From Microbacterium schleiferi (GTDB lineage: Bacteria; Actinomycetota; Actinomycetes; Actinomycetales; Microbacteriaceae): 64,000 nucleotides of DNA. The translations under genes and the position numbers were made by a program. The notes beneath the pieces were generated by a model, which did not search any database, was not told the DNA's origin, and saw nothing but the letters and a program-made list of their open reading frames with translations. The stretch lies in assembly GCF_020781975.1 (NCBI RefSeq), contig NZ_JAJGNI010000007.1:62001-126000 (forward strand). Direction: 5' to 3'. Below, one piece after another: positions 1-8,728 of the stretch (positions are counted from its first letter, which is position 1; every line of letters starts with the position of its first letter).

Positions 1-387
1 CGCCGCGTGGTGCGGATAGTTGCCGTGGGTTCTGACCCACCCGTCGGCGGTCTCGAAGAACCCGGATGCCGGGGCCCAGGCATCCGGTCTCTCGCCGTTC
101 CAGGTGAAGACTTGCTCGCTGCGGTAGGCAGCAGTCACGCGAGGTCCGTCGAGAACGACCGGGATGAGGCTCGCCACGTCGACCTCGCGGCCAGTGCTGC
201 GTGCGTACGCCAGGGAGGCGGCGGCAACCGATGCGGCCCCGACCGCTGTGGCGGCGAGCCGGGCGACGGGGAGAGGCGACGGCAACGTCACCGGACCCGC
301 CGGCGGCCGCAGCGCGGCGACCAGCTCGGTGCGGCCGGTCGCCGCCGAGACGAGTTCCGAGGCGAGCTGCTCGAACGATGCTGACAT
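1..387 (-). CDS. CaiB/BaiF-type CoA-transferase, N-terminal part (cut by window edge)
   Basis: The minus-strand frame starts at ATG 387 after a strong GGGAGGA ribosome site and stays open for 129 codons to the window edge, so only the N-terminus is visible. The residues around 95-129 (ERPDAWAPASGFFETADGWV, then RTHGNYPHH) match the segment of CaiB/BaiF family III CoA-transferases that precedes the CoA-binding core. The start overlaps the stop of the upstream hydrolase remnant by one base (TGATG), so the two were probably co-transcribed. The substrate cannot be told from this fragment. Confidence 0.75.
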   Translation of the reverse strand, partial: MSASFEQLASELVSAATGRTELVAALRPPAGPVTLPSPLPVARLAATAVGAASVAAASLAYARSTGREVDVASLIPVVLDGPRVTAAYRSEQVFTWNGERPDAWAPASGFFETADGWVRTHGNYPHHAA

Positions 388-695
388 CAACGTCCTCCCT
401 CGAGGTCACGGATGAATCCGCGGAGCAGGTCGAGTCCCTCCGGCCACGGGCCGTGGCCGCTGAGGACATTGATGTGTCCGGCGTCGCCAACATCGTGCGC
501 GACGAGCACCACCGGCTCGCCAGCTTCCTGCACTGCAGTGCCGACGGCACGGTCCCAGTCGTCGGAGTCGGGTTCGTCCCAGGATGCCGGAGTGCTGCGC
601 ACCCAGGCCGGATGCTGCGCTTGCCAGATCGACTGCCAGTGGCCGGGGGATGAACCACCGAGCCCCGGGACAACGACGACCGAAGCATCCTGCAT
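387..695 (-). pseudogene. RBBP9/YdeN-type alpha/beta hydrolase with an in-frame internal deletion
   Basis: This is a 102-residue frame from ATG 695, with GGAGGAG eight bases upstream. The N-terminus (VVVVPGLGGSSPGHWQSIWQ, then HPAW and SWDEPD) and the C-terminus (GDAGHINVLSGHGPWPEG) are both highly typical of the RBBP9/YdeN serine-hydrolase family, whose members are about 180 residues. Here the nucleophile strand reads VLVAHDVGDAGHIN. The sequence jumps from VLVAH, where Ser-Leu-Gly should follow, directly to the block before the catalytic His. About 75 residues, including the nucleophilic Ser and the acid residue, are missing without loss of frame. I read it as an inactive remnant. The stop overlaps the start of the CoA-transferase gene. 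Confidence 0.8.
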
Positions 696-810
696 CGCAC
701 TCCTCCTCCGTTCCCACTCGTACTCGCACCCGATTGTCTCCATCACATCGGGCGCGAGTCGCCGGCCAGAAGAGCCAATGTGCGTTTGCTGGCCCGTCGC
801 AAACGACCGG

Positions 811-1542
811 TCAGCGGGCGTAGCGATCCACGAAGGTGCGGAGCATCCGGCTTGGATGCAGCACCTCGCGTTCACGGACGGCGGCGAGGGGAACGTGCAC
901 CTCGGTCGGCGCGAAGTACCCGTAATCCGTGTATGCGTGGATGCGCGCGGTGATGCCGTTGACATCGAGCTCCGGGTGGAACTGCGTCGCATAGATGTTC
1001 TCGCGCACGCGGAACATCTGCACGGGGCAGGTGGTGGAGGAGGCGAGCAGCGTCGCCGAGGAGGGGAGCGAGCGCATCGCCTCCTTGTGCCCGACGAAAG
1101 CATCGAAGCGCGGAGGGATGCCGGCCAGCAGGGGGTCGGTGATCCCGGCATCCGTCAGCGACACCTCCACCACGCCGACCGGCTCACCGTAGGTGCGGTC
1201 GATGATGGCACCCTGGTGGGCGCCGACCGTTCCCACGCCGTAACAGGCGCCCAGGAACGGGAAGTCGCGCGCGACGACCTGGTCGAGGAGCGCATCGAAC
1301 TCTGCCTCGACGCGCCGCTGCACGGCGGATTTCTGCTCGGGCGGATCCGACGCGTTGAACGGTCCGCCGCCGACGAAGATCCCCGACAGGTCATCGAGGT
1401 CGAGCTCGGGCATCGGGCCTGCCTCGAGCCGCACCCGTCGCAGCTCAGACTCCGTGAGACCGGTGTAGCGCAGGAAAAGCTCGTACTCTTCATCGGCCGG
1501 ACCGTCCTCCGCGCGGGTCGCCAGCAGGATGAACGGCTTCAT
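811..1542 (-). CDS. Class I glutamine amidotransferase domain protein (GMP synthase-like)
   Basis: A 243-residue stand-alone class I amidotransferase. The oxyanion strand GIFVGGGPFN, the nucleophile elbow FLGACYGVG and the catalytic His-x-Glu in ATQFHPELD are all visible. There is no synthetase domain, so it resembles the free-standing GuaA-like amidotransferases and peptidase-like paralogues seen widely in Actinobacteria. It hydrolyses glutamine or a gamma-glutamyl bond. The acceptor is unknown. The gene diverges from the PAP2 phosphatase with about 140 bp between them. Confidence 0.88.
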   Translation of the reverse strand: MKPFILLATRAEDGPADEEYELFLRYTGLTESELRRVRLEAGPMPELDLDDLSGIFVGGGPFNASDPPEQKSAVQRRVEAEFDALLDQVVARDFPFLGACYGVGTVGAHQGAIIDRTYGEPVGVVEVSLTDAGITDPLLAGIPPRFDAFVGHKEAMRSLPSSATLLASSTTCPVQMFRVRENIYATQFHPELDVNGITARIHAYTDYGYFAPTEVHVPLAAVREREVLHPSRMLRTFVDRYAR

Positions 1543-1683
1543 CCGCTCAGCTTAAGCGCCCCGAACGCCCGTTCATCCTGCAATCGGCACGCGCCGCGAA
1601 CATTCGGTTTCGGTGCCGTCGCGCCGTCACCGAGACCGCTGCTGTTACGGCGAAACGACCAACGGCAAAGGGGGCAGTAGGCC

Positions 1684-2601
1684 GTGAGCAGTGCGAAACA
1701 GGCAGGTCCGCGCGAGAACACATCCGCTTCAGCGCTATCGAGCGCCGCGAGGCGGTGGGTGATTCTCGCTGCCGCATGCGTTGTCGGCTTCATCGTCGTG
1801 TACGTGATCGCCGTGTTGACGGTGTGGGGGCAGGAGTGGGAGAACGCGGCTATCGCGGGCTCGGGCCAGGTTCTGCCCTGGGAAGCGACGGATGCCGACG
1901 ACAATCTCGATCTGATCCAGACGTGGTCGCTCGCCATTGCCGTGCTCGTGGTCGGCATCATCGGATTCGCGCGGCGGCAGGTGTGCACGGCCCTGGCGGG
2001 GATGGCCGTGATCGTCGTCGGGGTGCTGCTGTCTGAGGCGCTCAAGCGCTTCATTCTGTGGCGTCCCGACCTCGCCCCGGCGGACTTCGGTGCGGGTCAC
2101 AACAGTTTCCCGAGTGGTCACACCACGATCGCGATGACCCTGATCGTCGCGATGATCATCGTGGTTCCGTTCCGGTGGCGGGGCCTGGCGATGGGCATCG
2201 TCATGACCTGGGCCGGGTTGATCGGTGCGCTGACGGTCACCGTGCACTGGCACAGGCTCTCCGACACTCTGGCGGCAGACATGCTCGCGCTGTACCTCGG
2301 CAGCCTTGCCTCGCTCTGGCTCCTGAGGTCCGAGCGGGTGAAGCAGTACGCGGGCGGCGGAGAGTTCCGTGGTCGGCGCGTCTACGTCATCGTCGCCGCC
2401 ACTCTCGCGAGCATCGGTCTGATCGCGGGGTTGGTATTCGGCATCCTGGCCATCGCTTTCGGGCTGCAGAGCTCGACGGGGCAGTTCCACGCCTACGCGT
2501 CGGCGCAGCTGCTCGCTGCAACGGGCTCGGTCTTTGCCGCGCTGGGTTTCTGGGCAACCTGGCGGGGGCTGGACGTTCCGGATGCCGCGAAGCCGGCCTA
2601 G
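1684..2601 (+). CDS. PAP2-family membrane phosphatase
   Basis: A 305-residue integral membrane protein with a GTG start. The three PAP2 signature motifs are visible in order: KRFILWRPD (motif 1), PSGH (motif 2) and HWHRLSDTLAAD (motif 3, with the catalytic His and Asp). Hydrophobic segments lie around residues 25-45, 80-115, 155-200 and 235-300. Family members remove phosphate from phosphatidic acid, undecaprenyl pyrophosphate or related lipid phosphates at the membrane. The cytoplasmic tail after the third motif is longer than in minimal PAP2 proteins and carries two further membrane spans. The ribosome site is weak (GGGGG about 12 bases upstream). Confidence 0.9.
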   Translation: MSSAKQAGPRENTSASALSSAARRWVILAAACVVGFIVVYVIAVLTVWGQEWENAAIAGSGQVLPWEATDADDNLDLIQTWSLAIAVLVVGIIGFARRQVCTALAGMAVIVVGVLLSEALKRFILWRPDLAPADFGAGHNSFPSGHTTIAMTLIVAMIIVVPFRWRGLAMGIVMTWAGLIGALTVTVHWHRLSDTLAADMLALYLGSLASLWLLRSERVKQYAGGGEFRGRRVYVIVAATLASIGLIAGLVFGILAIAFGLQSSTGQFHAYASAQLLAATGSVFAALGFWATWRGLDVPDAAKPA

Positions 2602-2727
2602 AGTCGCTTCCCGAACGTCCGGCCGCGCCTCGCCGGCTGCGGGCAGCTTCGTGACGAGTGTGTAAACCTCCCGTGGCGATTCGCGGCCGAGGATGAATCG
2701 CTCCGTGCGACTCGGTATCTTCGTGTC

Positions 2728-5232
2728 GTGCCCGACACACAGAACTCCGACGCGACCCTGCGTCCCACGCATCCCCTGGCCCTTGCTCCCGTCATCGCAC
2801 CGCCTGCGTCGGTTGACGGATTCGTCAAGCAGTTCCTCGCGAACCTGAACTTCGATCAGGGCGTTTCACTGTCGGCATCCGATGCCAACGACCAGTACCT
2901 GGCGCTCGCCGGGACTGTTCGCGACTACCTCATGGCCCGCTGGCTCGAGGACCAGACCCGGCAACGCGAGCAGCAGGCGAAGACCGTCTGCTACCTGTCG
3001 GCGGAGTACCTGCTGGGCAAGCAGCTCGACAACAATCTGCTCGCGGCGCGGCTGGGCGAGATCGCGACGGATGCCCTCGCGCAGTGCGGCATCTCGATGG
3101 ACGACATGCGCGAGGTCGAGGTCGAACCGGGCCTCGGCAACGGTGGTCTGGGGCGCCTCGCTGCGTGCTTCATCGATTCGCTGGCCACCATGAGCGTGCC
3201 GACGATCGGGTACGGCATCCGCTACGAGTACGGGATCTTCCGGCAGACCTTCGTCGACGGCCAGCAGGTCGAACAGCCGGATGCCTGGCTTCGCATGGGC
3301 TCGCCGTGGGAGTTCCCCCACCCCGAAGCCGCCCAGACGATCTCGTTCGGCGGTCGCACCGAGACCTATGACGACAACGGTGTGGAGCGTACGCGCTGGA
3401 TTCCGGACTGGAACGTGCTCGCGGTGCCCTACAACATGATGGTTCCCGGGTATCACAACGGCCGGGTCAACACCCTGCGGTTGTGGCGCGCGGCGGCGAC
3501 CAACGCCTTCGATCTGCGCATCTTCAACTCCGGCGACTATGAGGAGTCGGTGCGCGCCCAGACCTTCGCCGAGAACATTTCCAAGGTGCTCTACCCCGAG
3601 GACTCGACGCCCCAGGGCAAGGAGCTGCGCCTGCAGCAGCAGTACTTCTTCGTCGCGGCATCCATCAACGACTTCCTCGACCGCGTGCTCCCCGAGGGCT
3701 TCGACCTTGAGAAGCTTCCCGACCGCGTGATCTTCCAACTCAACGACACGCATCCGGTCATCGGCGTGCCCGAGCTCATGCGCGTGCTGGTCGACGAGCG
3801 CGGCATGGAGTGGGACGACGCGTGGGCGATCACGCAGAAGTGCTTCGCCTACACCTGCCACACGCTGCTGCCCGAAGCCCTCGAAGTCTGGTCGGTGGAC
3901 CTGCTCGGCCGGCTGCTGCCGCGCCACCTCGAGATCATCTATCGCATAAACGACGACTTCCTCGATGAGGTGCGCGAGCGCTTCGGTGACGACATGATGC
4001 GCCTGCGCAACATGTCGATCATCGGCGAGCACCCGTACCGCTCGGTGCGGATGGCCTACCTTGCCACGGTCGCCGGCGCCAAGGTCAACGGCGTCGCCGA
4101 ACTCCACTCGCAGCTGCTTCGCGACAAGGTGCTGCACGAGTTCGCCGAGATGTACCCCGACAAGTTCACGAACGTCACCAACGGTGTCACGCCACGCCGC
4201 TTCATCCGTCTCGCGAACCCGTCGCTTGCGAGCCTCATCACTGAGGCGCTCGGCGCGGGCTGGACCGTCGACCTCGAGCGGCTCCGGGGGCTAGAGGCGC
4301 TCGCCGAAGACGCCGAATTCCGGGAGCGGTTCGCCGCCGTCAAGGCAGCCAACAAGCGGCACCTCAGCGATGTGCTGGAGCGCCGTGACGGTGTCACGAT
4401 CGATGACACCCACCTGCTGGATGTCATGGTCAAGCGCCTCCACGAGTACAAGCGCCAGACCCTGAAGGTGCTGCACATTGTCACCGAGTACGAGCGCATC
4501 GTCTCGGGCAAGGTCGCCGCTGCCGACATCCAGCCCCGTACCTTCATCTTCGGGGCCAAGGCTGCTCCGGGGTACGCGATGGCCAAGCGCATCATCCACC
4601 TCATCAACTCGGTCGCGTCGGTCGTGAACAACGATCCGCGGGTCGAGGGGCGCCTGAAGGTCGTCTTCCCGCCGAACTACAACGTGACCCTCGCCGAGAG
4701 CATCATCCCGGCCGCCGACCTGTCGGAGCAGATCTCGCTCGCCGGCAAGGAAGCATCCGGTACGGGGAATATGAAGCTCGCCTTGAACGGTGCGCTGACG
4801 ATCGGCACCGACGACGGCGCGAACGTCGAGATCCGCCAGCTTGTCGGCGACGACAACTTCTTCCTGTTCGGCATGACCGAGCCCGAGGTCGAGGCGCTGT
4901 GGGCGAAGGGTTACAAGCCGGCCGACTTCTACCAGGCCGACCCGCAGCTGCGCGCCGCCATGGACCTCATTGCCTCGGGCGCGTTCTCGGGCGGTGACCG
5001 CACGGTCTTCGAGCCGATCGTGTCGAATCTGCTCTACGACGACCGGTTCATGGTGCTCGCCGACTACGCCTCATACATCGAGGCGCAGGCGCAGGTTGAC
5101 CTGGCATATGCGGACCAGGATGCCTGGACCCGATCGGCGATCCTCAACATCGCCCGCTGCGGGTTCTTCTCATCCGACCGCTCGATGCGCGACTACCTCG
5201 ACCGCATCTGGCACGCCCGCCCGCTGCTCTGA
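2728..5232 (+). CDS. glgP: Glycogen/alpha-glucan phosphorylase
   Basis: An 834-residue GT35 enzyme, the usual full length, that releases glucose-1-phosphate from alpha-1,4-glucans. The N-terminal VCYLSAEYLLGKQLDNNL, the GNGGLGRLAACF glucan-site block and the PLP site EASGTGNMKLALNGA are intact, with the Schiff-base lysine near residue 683. The start is GTG 2728. No Shine-Dalgarno is visible, but a TATCTT hexamer sits six bases before the start, so a leaderless transcript is plausible. It lies alone, head-to-tail after the PAP2 gene, and converges on the AlkZ-like gene. Confidence 0.96.
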   Translation: MPDTQNSDATLRPTHPLALAPVIAPPASVDGFVKQFLANLNFDQGVSLSASDANDQYLALAGTVRDYLMARWLEDQTRQREQQAKTVCYLSAEYLLGKQLDNNLLAARLGEIATDALAQCGISMDDMREVEVEPGLGNGGLGRLAACFIDSLATMSVPTIGYGIRYEYGIFRQTFVDGQQVEQPDAWLRMGSPWEFPHPEAAQTISFGGRTETYDDNGVERTRWIPDWNVLAVPYNMMVPGYHNGRVNTLRLWRAAATNAFDLRIFNSGDYEESVRAQTFAENISKVLYPEDSTPQGKELRLQQQYFFVAASINDFLDRVLPEGFDLEKLPDRVIFQLNDTHPVIGVPELMRVLVDERGMEWDDAWAITQKCFAYTCHTLLPEALEVWSVDLLGRLLPRHLEIIYRINDDFLDEVRERFGDDMMRLRNMSIIGEHPYRSVRMAYLATVAGAKVNGVAELHSQLLRDKVLHEFAEMYPDKFTNVTNGVTPRRFIRLANPSLASLITEALGAGWTVDLERLRGLEALAEDAEFRERFAAVKAANKRHLSDVLERRDGVTIDDTHLLDVMVKRLHEYKRQTLKVLHIVTEYERIVSGKVAAADIQPRTFIFGAKAAPGYAMAKRIIHLINSVASVVNNDPRVEGRLKVVFPPNYNVTLAESIIPAADLSEQISLAGKEASGTGNMKLALNGALTIGTDDGANVEIRQLVGDDNFFLFGMTEPEVEALWAKGYKPADFYQADPQLRAAMDLIASGAFSGGDRTVFEPIVSNLLYDDRFMVLADYASYIEAQAQVDLAYADQDAWTRSAILNIARCGFFSSDRSMRDYLDRIWHARPLL

Positions 5233-5254
5233 CGAGTTCGCGGCTAACGTCGCG

Positions 5255-6328
5255 TCAGTCGTGCGGCCAGGCAGCCAGCGCGTCATCGATGAGTCGTGCG
5301 GCCCGACCGGACACCGGCTCGAGGAGTTCGACCACCGGAGTCCGGCTCTTCGCACCTCGAGGCGCCGAGAAGCGCCAGGTACCGACCACAACGCCGTCGA
5401 CGAGGACTGCCGGGCGGAAGACGCCGTTCTTGCCGGGAACGAGAGCGTCGAACATCGCGTCGGAGGCCACGAGCGACCGGTCGGCATAACCGAGGATCCA
5501 CTCGTCGAACGCGGGAACGAGCGTCACCGTTTCAGCAGACCCTTGCCAGTTCGAGTCGGCTGACGCGGATGCCGCGGCATCCAGATATGCGGGCTTCTCG
5601 CCGAGCTGTGCCAGCTCGATTCGGTCGACGGATGCGGCGGCAGCGCGCAGCCCCGTCTTGGGAAGCTTCGTCCACCAGGCCAGGTCGTCGAGGGTCACCG
5701 GCCCCCGCGCGGCGACATAGCCCGCGACGATACGGCTGAGTGCGGCATCCGTGTCGGTGTCACGCTGGGTCGCCGTGAGGGTGAGGTACTGCTCCGATCC
5801 GTCAGGAGCGAATGCGCCCCAGTGCGCCAGCCCGTTGATGCACAGGTGGACGAGCAGGTGGTACCCGCGCCCGCCGTCGGTCGAGATCCCGGCATCTTCC
5901 CACGTCGCGAGGATGTCGGCGCGGCGAAGCGGAGCGGTCTCGAGCGCCGCGACGGCGACCTCGTGCGCGCGGTCGATCGTGGCGTCGTCCAGCCCCAGTT
6001 GCTCCCGGCGCCGCGCCATCGACTGCAGCGTTCTCGTGCCGGTGAGGGCGAGGAGAGACGCCAGGTGCTCGGGAGTCGTCGCGAACAGTGTGCCGCGCAT
6101 GGGCCAGGACCGCACCAACTCACCGCTGTCAAAAGCGGCGCGGACATCGTCGACGGTCGTTCCCGGGGCCGACCGCAGAGCGATCGCGCGCAGGACTGCC
6201 GGAAGATCCTGGCCTTGGAGCGCGACCGCTCGATCCACCACCTCCCGAGGGGAAAGGGTCGAGCCGCCGAGCAGCTGGGCCCGGTGGCGTACGCCCCGCG
6301 CCTGGGCGGGGGAGAGGGATACAGACAT
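5255..6328 (-). CDS. Winged-helix DNA-binding protein of the AlkZ/YcaQ type
   Basis: A 357-residue protein of the HTH_42 (winged helix DNA-binding) family that includes the DNA glycosylases AlkZ and YcaQ. The N-terminal LQGQDLPAVL places a QxQ motif at residues 38-40, corresponding to the QxQ catalytic motif described for AlkZ-type glycosylases, although the middle residue here is Gly rather than hydrophobic. The R(S)WPMRGTLF segment and the central winged-helix repeats are typical. The start at 6328 (MSVSLS) follows from where similarity begins. No clear ribosome site precedes it. The likely role is repair of alkylated or cross-linked DNA, but activity on any lesion is inferred. Confidence 0.82.
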   Translation of the reverse strand: MSVSLSPAQARGVRHRAQLLGGSTLSPREVVDRAVALQGQDLPAVLRAIALRSAPGTTVDDVRAAFDSGELVRSWPMRGTLFATTPEHLASLLALTGTRTLQSMARRREQLGLDDATIDRAHEVAVAALETAPLRRADILATWEDAGISTDGGRGYHLLVHLCINGLAHWGAFAPDGSEQYLTLTATQRDTDTDAALSRIVAGYVAARGPVTLDDLAWWTKLPKTGLRAAAASVDRIELAQLGEKPAYLDAAASASADSNWQGSAETVTLVPAFDEWILGYADRSLVASDAMFDALVPGKNGVFRPAVLVDGVVVGTWRFSAPRGAKSRTPVVELLEPVSGRAARLIDDALAAWPHD

Positions 6329-6466
6329 GTCGATCACCGTAGTACCCGCCACCCCCACGCAGCCGGGACGGCGGCGCTTCCGGTGGACTGCTGCCGCTCG
6401 GAGTGCCGGGCTTTGTCTCGGGTGGCCCGGGGTTTGAATGTCGGACCCCCCTCGTAGTGTCGGGGT

Positions 6467-7819
6467 ATGGAAGAAGTCGGCATGAGTGGGTCGGGGCAGT
6501 GGCCTGCGGCTCAGGATGCTGACGTGTTCCTGTATGAGGGTGATGTGCGGGAGTGGGATGCCGAGGTGGCGGGGTGGGTTCCGCCGCGTCCGGACGCTGT
6601 CGCCCTGGTGATGGAGGCCGCCGACCTGGAGGCGGTGTTCGCTGCGCAACGGTTCGCGCGGGTCGATGATCTCCGCCTGGAGGCTCTCGATGATGTGTCC
6701 CGGTATGGGGGTGGGTCGCGGGAGCTGGTGATGCGTTCACTCCGCTTGGAGCTTGCGTCTGCTCTGCGGGTCACGGAGAACGCGGCGGGGATGATGCTCG
6801 CCCGCGCCGAGTCGCTCGTGCACTCGTACCCGGCCGTGTTGGAGTCGCTCTCGCGTGCGGGGGTGACGGTCCGTCACGCGGAGATCCTCGTCGATGACCT
6901 CGACGTGCTCCACCCCGATGTCGCCGCGGGCCTGGTGGGTCGGGCGTTGGGGTTGGCGGAGTCTCTGCCGGTGGGATCGTTTCGGCGGTCGCTACGCCGC
7001 CTGATTGACCGGGAAACCGCCCCCACGTTGACGGAACGTCACCAGGTCGCGGTGCGGGGGCGTCGGATCATGGTGGAGCCGGCGGGGGATTCGATGTCGT
7101 GGGTTCACGCGCTGGTCCCGTCGGTGGAAGCCCACGCGATTTACGGGCGGGTCACCCAGAAAGCTGTCGTGATCCGCGACCACGAGCGCGGTTCGACCCG
7201 GGGTGGGGAGCCGGGGGATGGGTCGGAACGGTCGTTGGATGAGATTCGGGCTGACGTGTTCTGCGACCTCCTCATCGACGGGACCGTTCCCCAGCACCCG
7301 AAGCAGGCTCGGGGCATCCAAGCGACCGTGGTCGTCACCGTCCCCGCCCTCGCGCTCCTGGGTGTTGAGGGGGTGACGGATCCGGCCGAGGTGGAAGGCG
7401 TCGGTCCGATCCCTATCGAACGGGCCCGTGAACTCGCCGGTGCCGCGGCGGGGTGGATGCGGGTGCTCACCCACCCCGAAACCGGTGCCGTTATCAGTGT
7501 CGGACGCACGAAGTATCGGCCACCACCGGAGCTGGCGAAGCTGGTGAAGTGGCGGGCTGACCGGTGTATGGGCCCGGGATGCGGGAAACCTGCCTCGCAG
7601 TGCCAGATCGACCATTCGGTTGCGTGGGCTGACGGTGGAGAAACCTCGGTGACGAACACGGCACCGTTCTGCCAGGGCCACCACACCGTGAAGCATCACG
7701 GCGGGTGGGTCATCACCCACCTCAATGACGGGTCCCTGGAATGGGTATCCCCACACGGGCGCCGGTACATCGTGAAGCCCGAGCGACACCTCCCCACCTT
7801 CTACCCCAACGCAGCCTGA
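6467..7819 (+). CDS. DUF222 (13E12 repeat) protein with C-terminal HNH nuclease domain
   Basis: 450 residues. The N-terminal two thirds match DUF222, the actinobacterial 13E12 family. The C-terminal part is an HNH/McrA-like domain with a CxxxC pair (MGPGCGKPASQC), IDHSVAWADGG and FCQGHHTVKHH GGW, giving the metal-binding His and Asn residues. Such genes occur in many copies in Microbacteriaceae genomes and behave like mobile or selfish nuclease genes. Their biological role is unknown. The 40 bases before the start carry a TGTCGGAC/TGTCGGGG pair. An alternative start lies at ATG 6482. Confidence 0.9.
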   Translation: MEEVGMSGSGQWPAAQDADVFLYEGDVREWDAEVAGWVPPRPDAVALVMEAADLEAVFAAQRFARVDDLRLEALDDVSRYGGGSRELVMRSLRLELASALRVTENAAGMMLARAESLVHSYPAVLESLSRAGVTVRHAEILVDDLDVLHPDVAAGLVGRALGLAESLPVGSFRRSLRRLIDRETAPTLTERHQVAVRGRRIMVEPAGDSMSWVHALVPSVEAHAIYGRVTQKAVVIRDHERGSTRGGEPGDGSERSLDEIRADVFCDLLIDGTVPQHPKQARGIQATVVVTVPALALLGVEGVTDPAEVEGVGPIPIERARELAGAAAGWMRVLTHPETGAVISVGRTKYRPPPELAKLVKWRADRCMGPGCGKPASQCQIDHSVAWADGGETSVTNTAPFCQGHHTVKHHGGWVITHLNDGSLEWVSPHGRRYIVKPERHLPTFYPNAA

Positions 7820-7859
7820 ACCTGGCCCGCTGGCCGCAGGTGTGTAATACCGGGGGGGC

Positions 7860-8672
7860 ATGAGCGCGACGGAATCAGCACGCGGCAGCGACGTGACCCG
7901 CCAGATCCTGGTGATCGCGGCCTTCGTCTTCATGATCATCGGCGACGCCGTCGGCCTCGGAGCCTTCGGCGGCACGCCGATTCAGGATGCGCAGGGCGGG
8001 TCCTTCTCGCCGGACACGTCCTACCTCACGCCGGCTACCGAGGCCTTCGCCATCTGGACGCCGATTTATCTCGGCCTCGCGATCTACGTCATCTGGCAGG
8101 CGCTCCCGTCGCAGCGCGCCCGTGATCGTCAGCGCAGCCTTGGCTGGCTCATCGCCCTCCCGATGGTGCTCAACGGGCTCTGGCTCGTCACCGTGCAGTT
8201 CCTCTCGGTCTGGGCGACCGTGGTCTGCATCATCCTGCTCCTCGCAGCGCTCGTCATCACCTACCTTCGAGCGGTCCGCACCCGGGAGCCGGCCGATGGC
8301 TGGCTCGACGGCATCCTGATCGACGTCGTCACCGGCCTGCACCTCGGCTGGGTGGCCCTTGCTACCGTCGCGAACATCGCCGCGGCGCTCACGGCGACCG
8401 TCCCCGCCGACTGGGAGAGCGCGGCATCCGTCGTCGGAGTCATCGTGCTCATTGTCGTTGCCGCTGTCGCGCTCGGCATATCGGCGTCGGGCGGGTGGCG
8501 TATCGCTCCCGTCCTGTCGATCGCGTGGGGGCTCGGATGGCTCGCCGTCGCCCGTCTGCTCGGTGACCTCGTCGACGTCCCGATCGGGATCACGGCGATC
8601 ATCGTCGCGGTGATCGTGATCATCGTCCCGGTTGTCGGCAGGCTCATGCGTGAGCGCACACTCGCCGACTGA
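7860..8672 (+). CDS. TspO/MBR-related (tryptophan-rich sensory) membrane protein
   Basis: A 270-residue polytopic membrane protein with about seven to eight hydrophobic segments. The AFAIWTPIYLGLAIYVIWQ block near residue 60 is the hallmark of the TspO-like family in Actinobacteria, which is longer than five-helix TspO. Family members bind tetrapyrroles or act as membrane sensors, but for this long form the ligand is not known. It starts 41 bp after the HNH gene with a G-rich ribosome site next to ATG. Confidence 0.8.
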   Translation: MSATESARGSDVTRQILVIAAFVFMIIGDAVGLGAFGGTPIQDAQGGSFSPDTSYLTPATEAFAIWTPIYLGLAIYVIWQALPSQRARDRQRSLGWLIALPMVLNGLWLVTVQFLSVWATVVCIILLLAALVITYLRAVRTREPADGWLDGILIDVVTGLHLGWVALATVANIAAALTATVPADWESAASVVGVIVLIVVAAVALGISASGGWRIAPVLSIAWGLGWLAVARLLGDLVDVPIGITAIIVAVIVIIVPVVGRLMRERTLAD

Positions 8673-8728
8673 CACGCCGGAACCTCGTCGCCCCGTGCGC
8701 GAAACAGCGACCTGGCACACTGAACCAC

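Noticed and set aside
1606..1637. Hairpin-like GGTTTCGGTG/CACCGAGACC between the amidotransferase and PAP2 genes
   Set aside because: A G-T pair and a position between divergent starts make a terminator unlikely. It may be a weak operator, but nothing else supports that.
412..1680. 422-codon plus-strand frame across the hydrolase remnant and amidotransferase
   Set aside because: Both minus-strand genes have family motifs and ribosome sites. The plus frame has neither.
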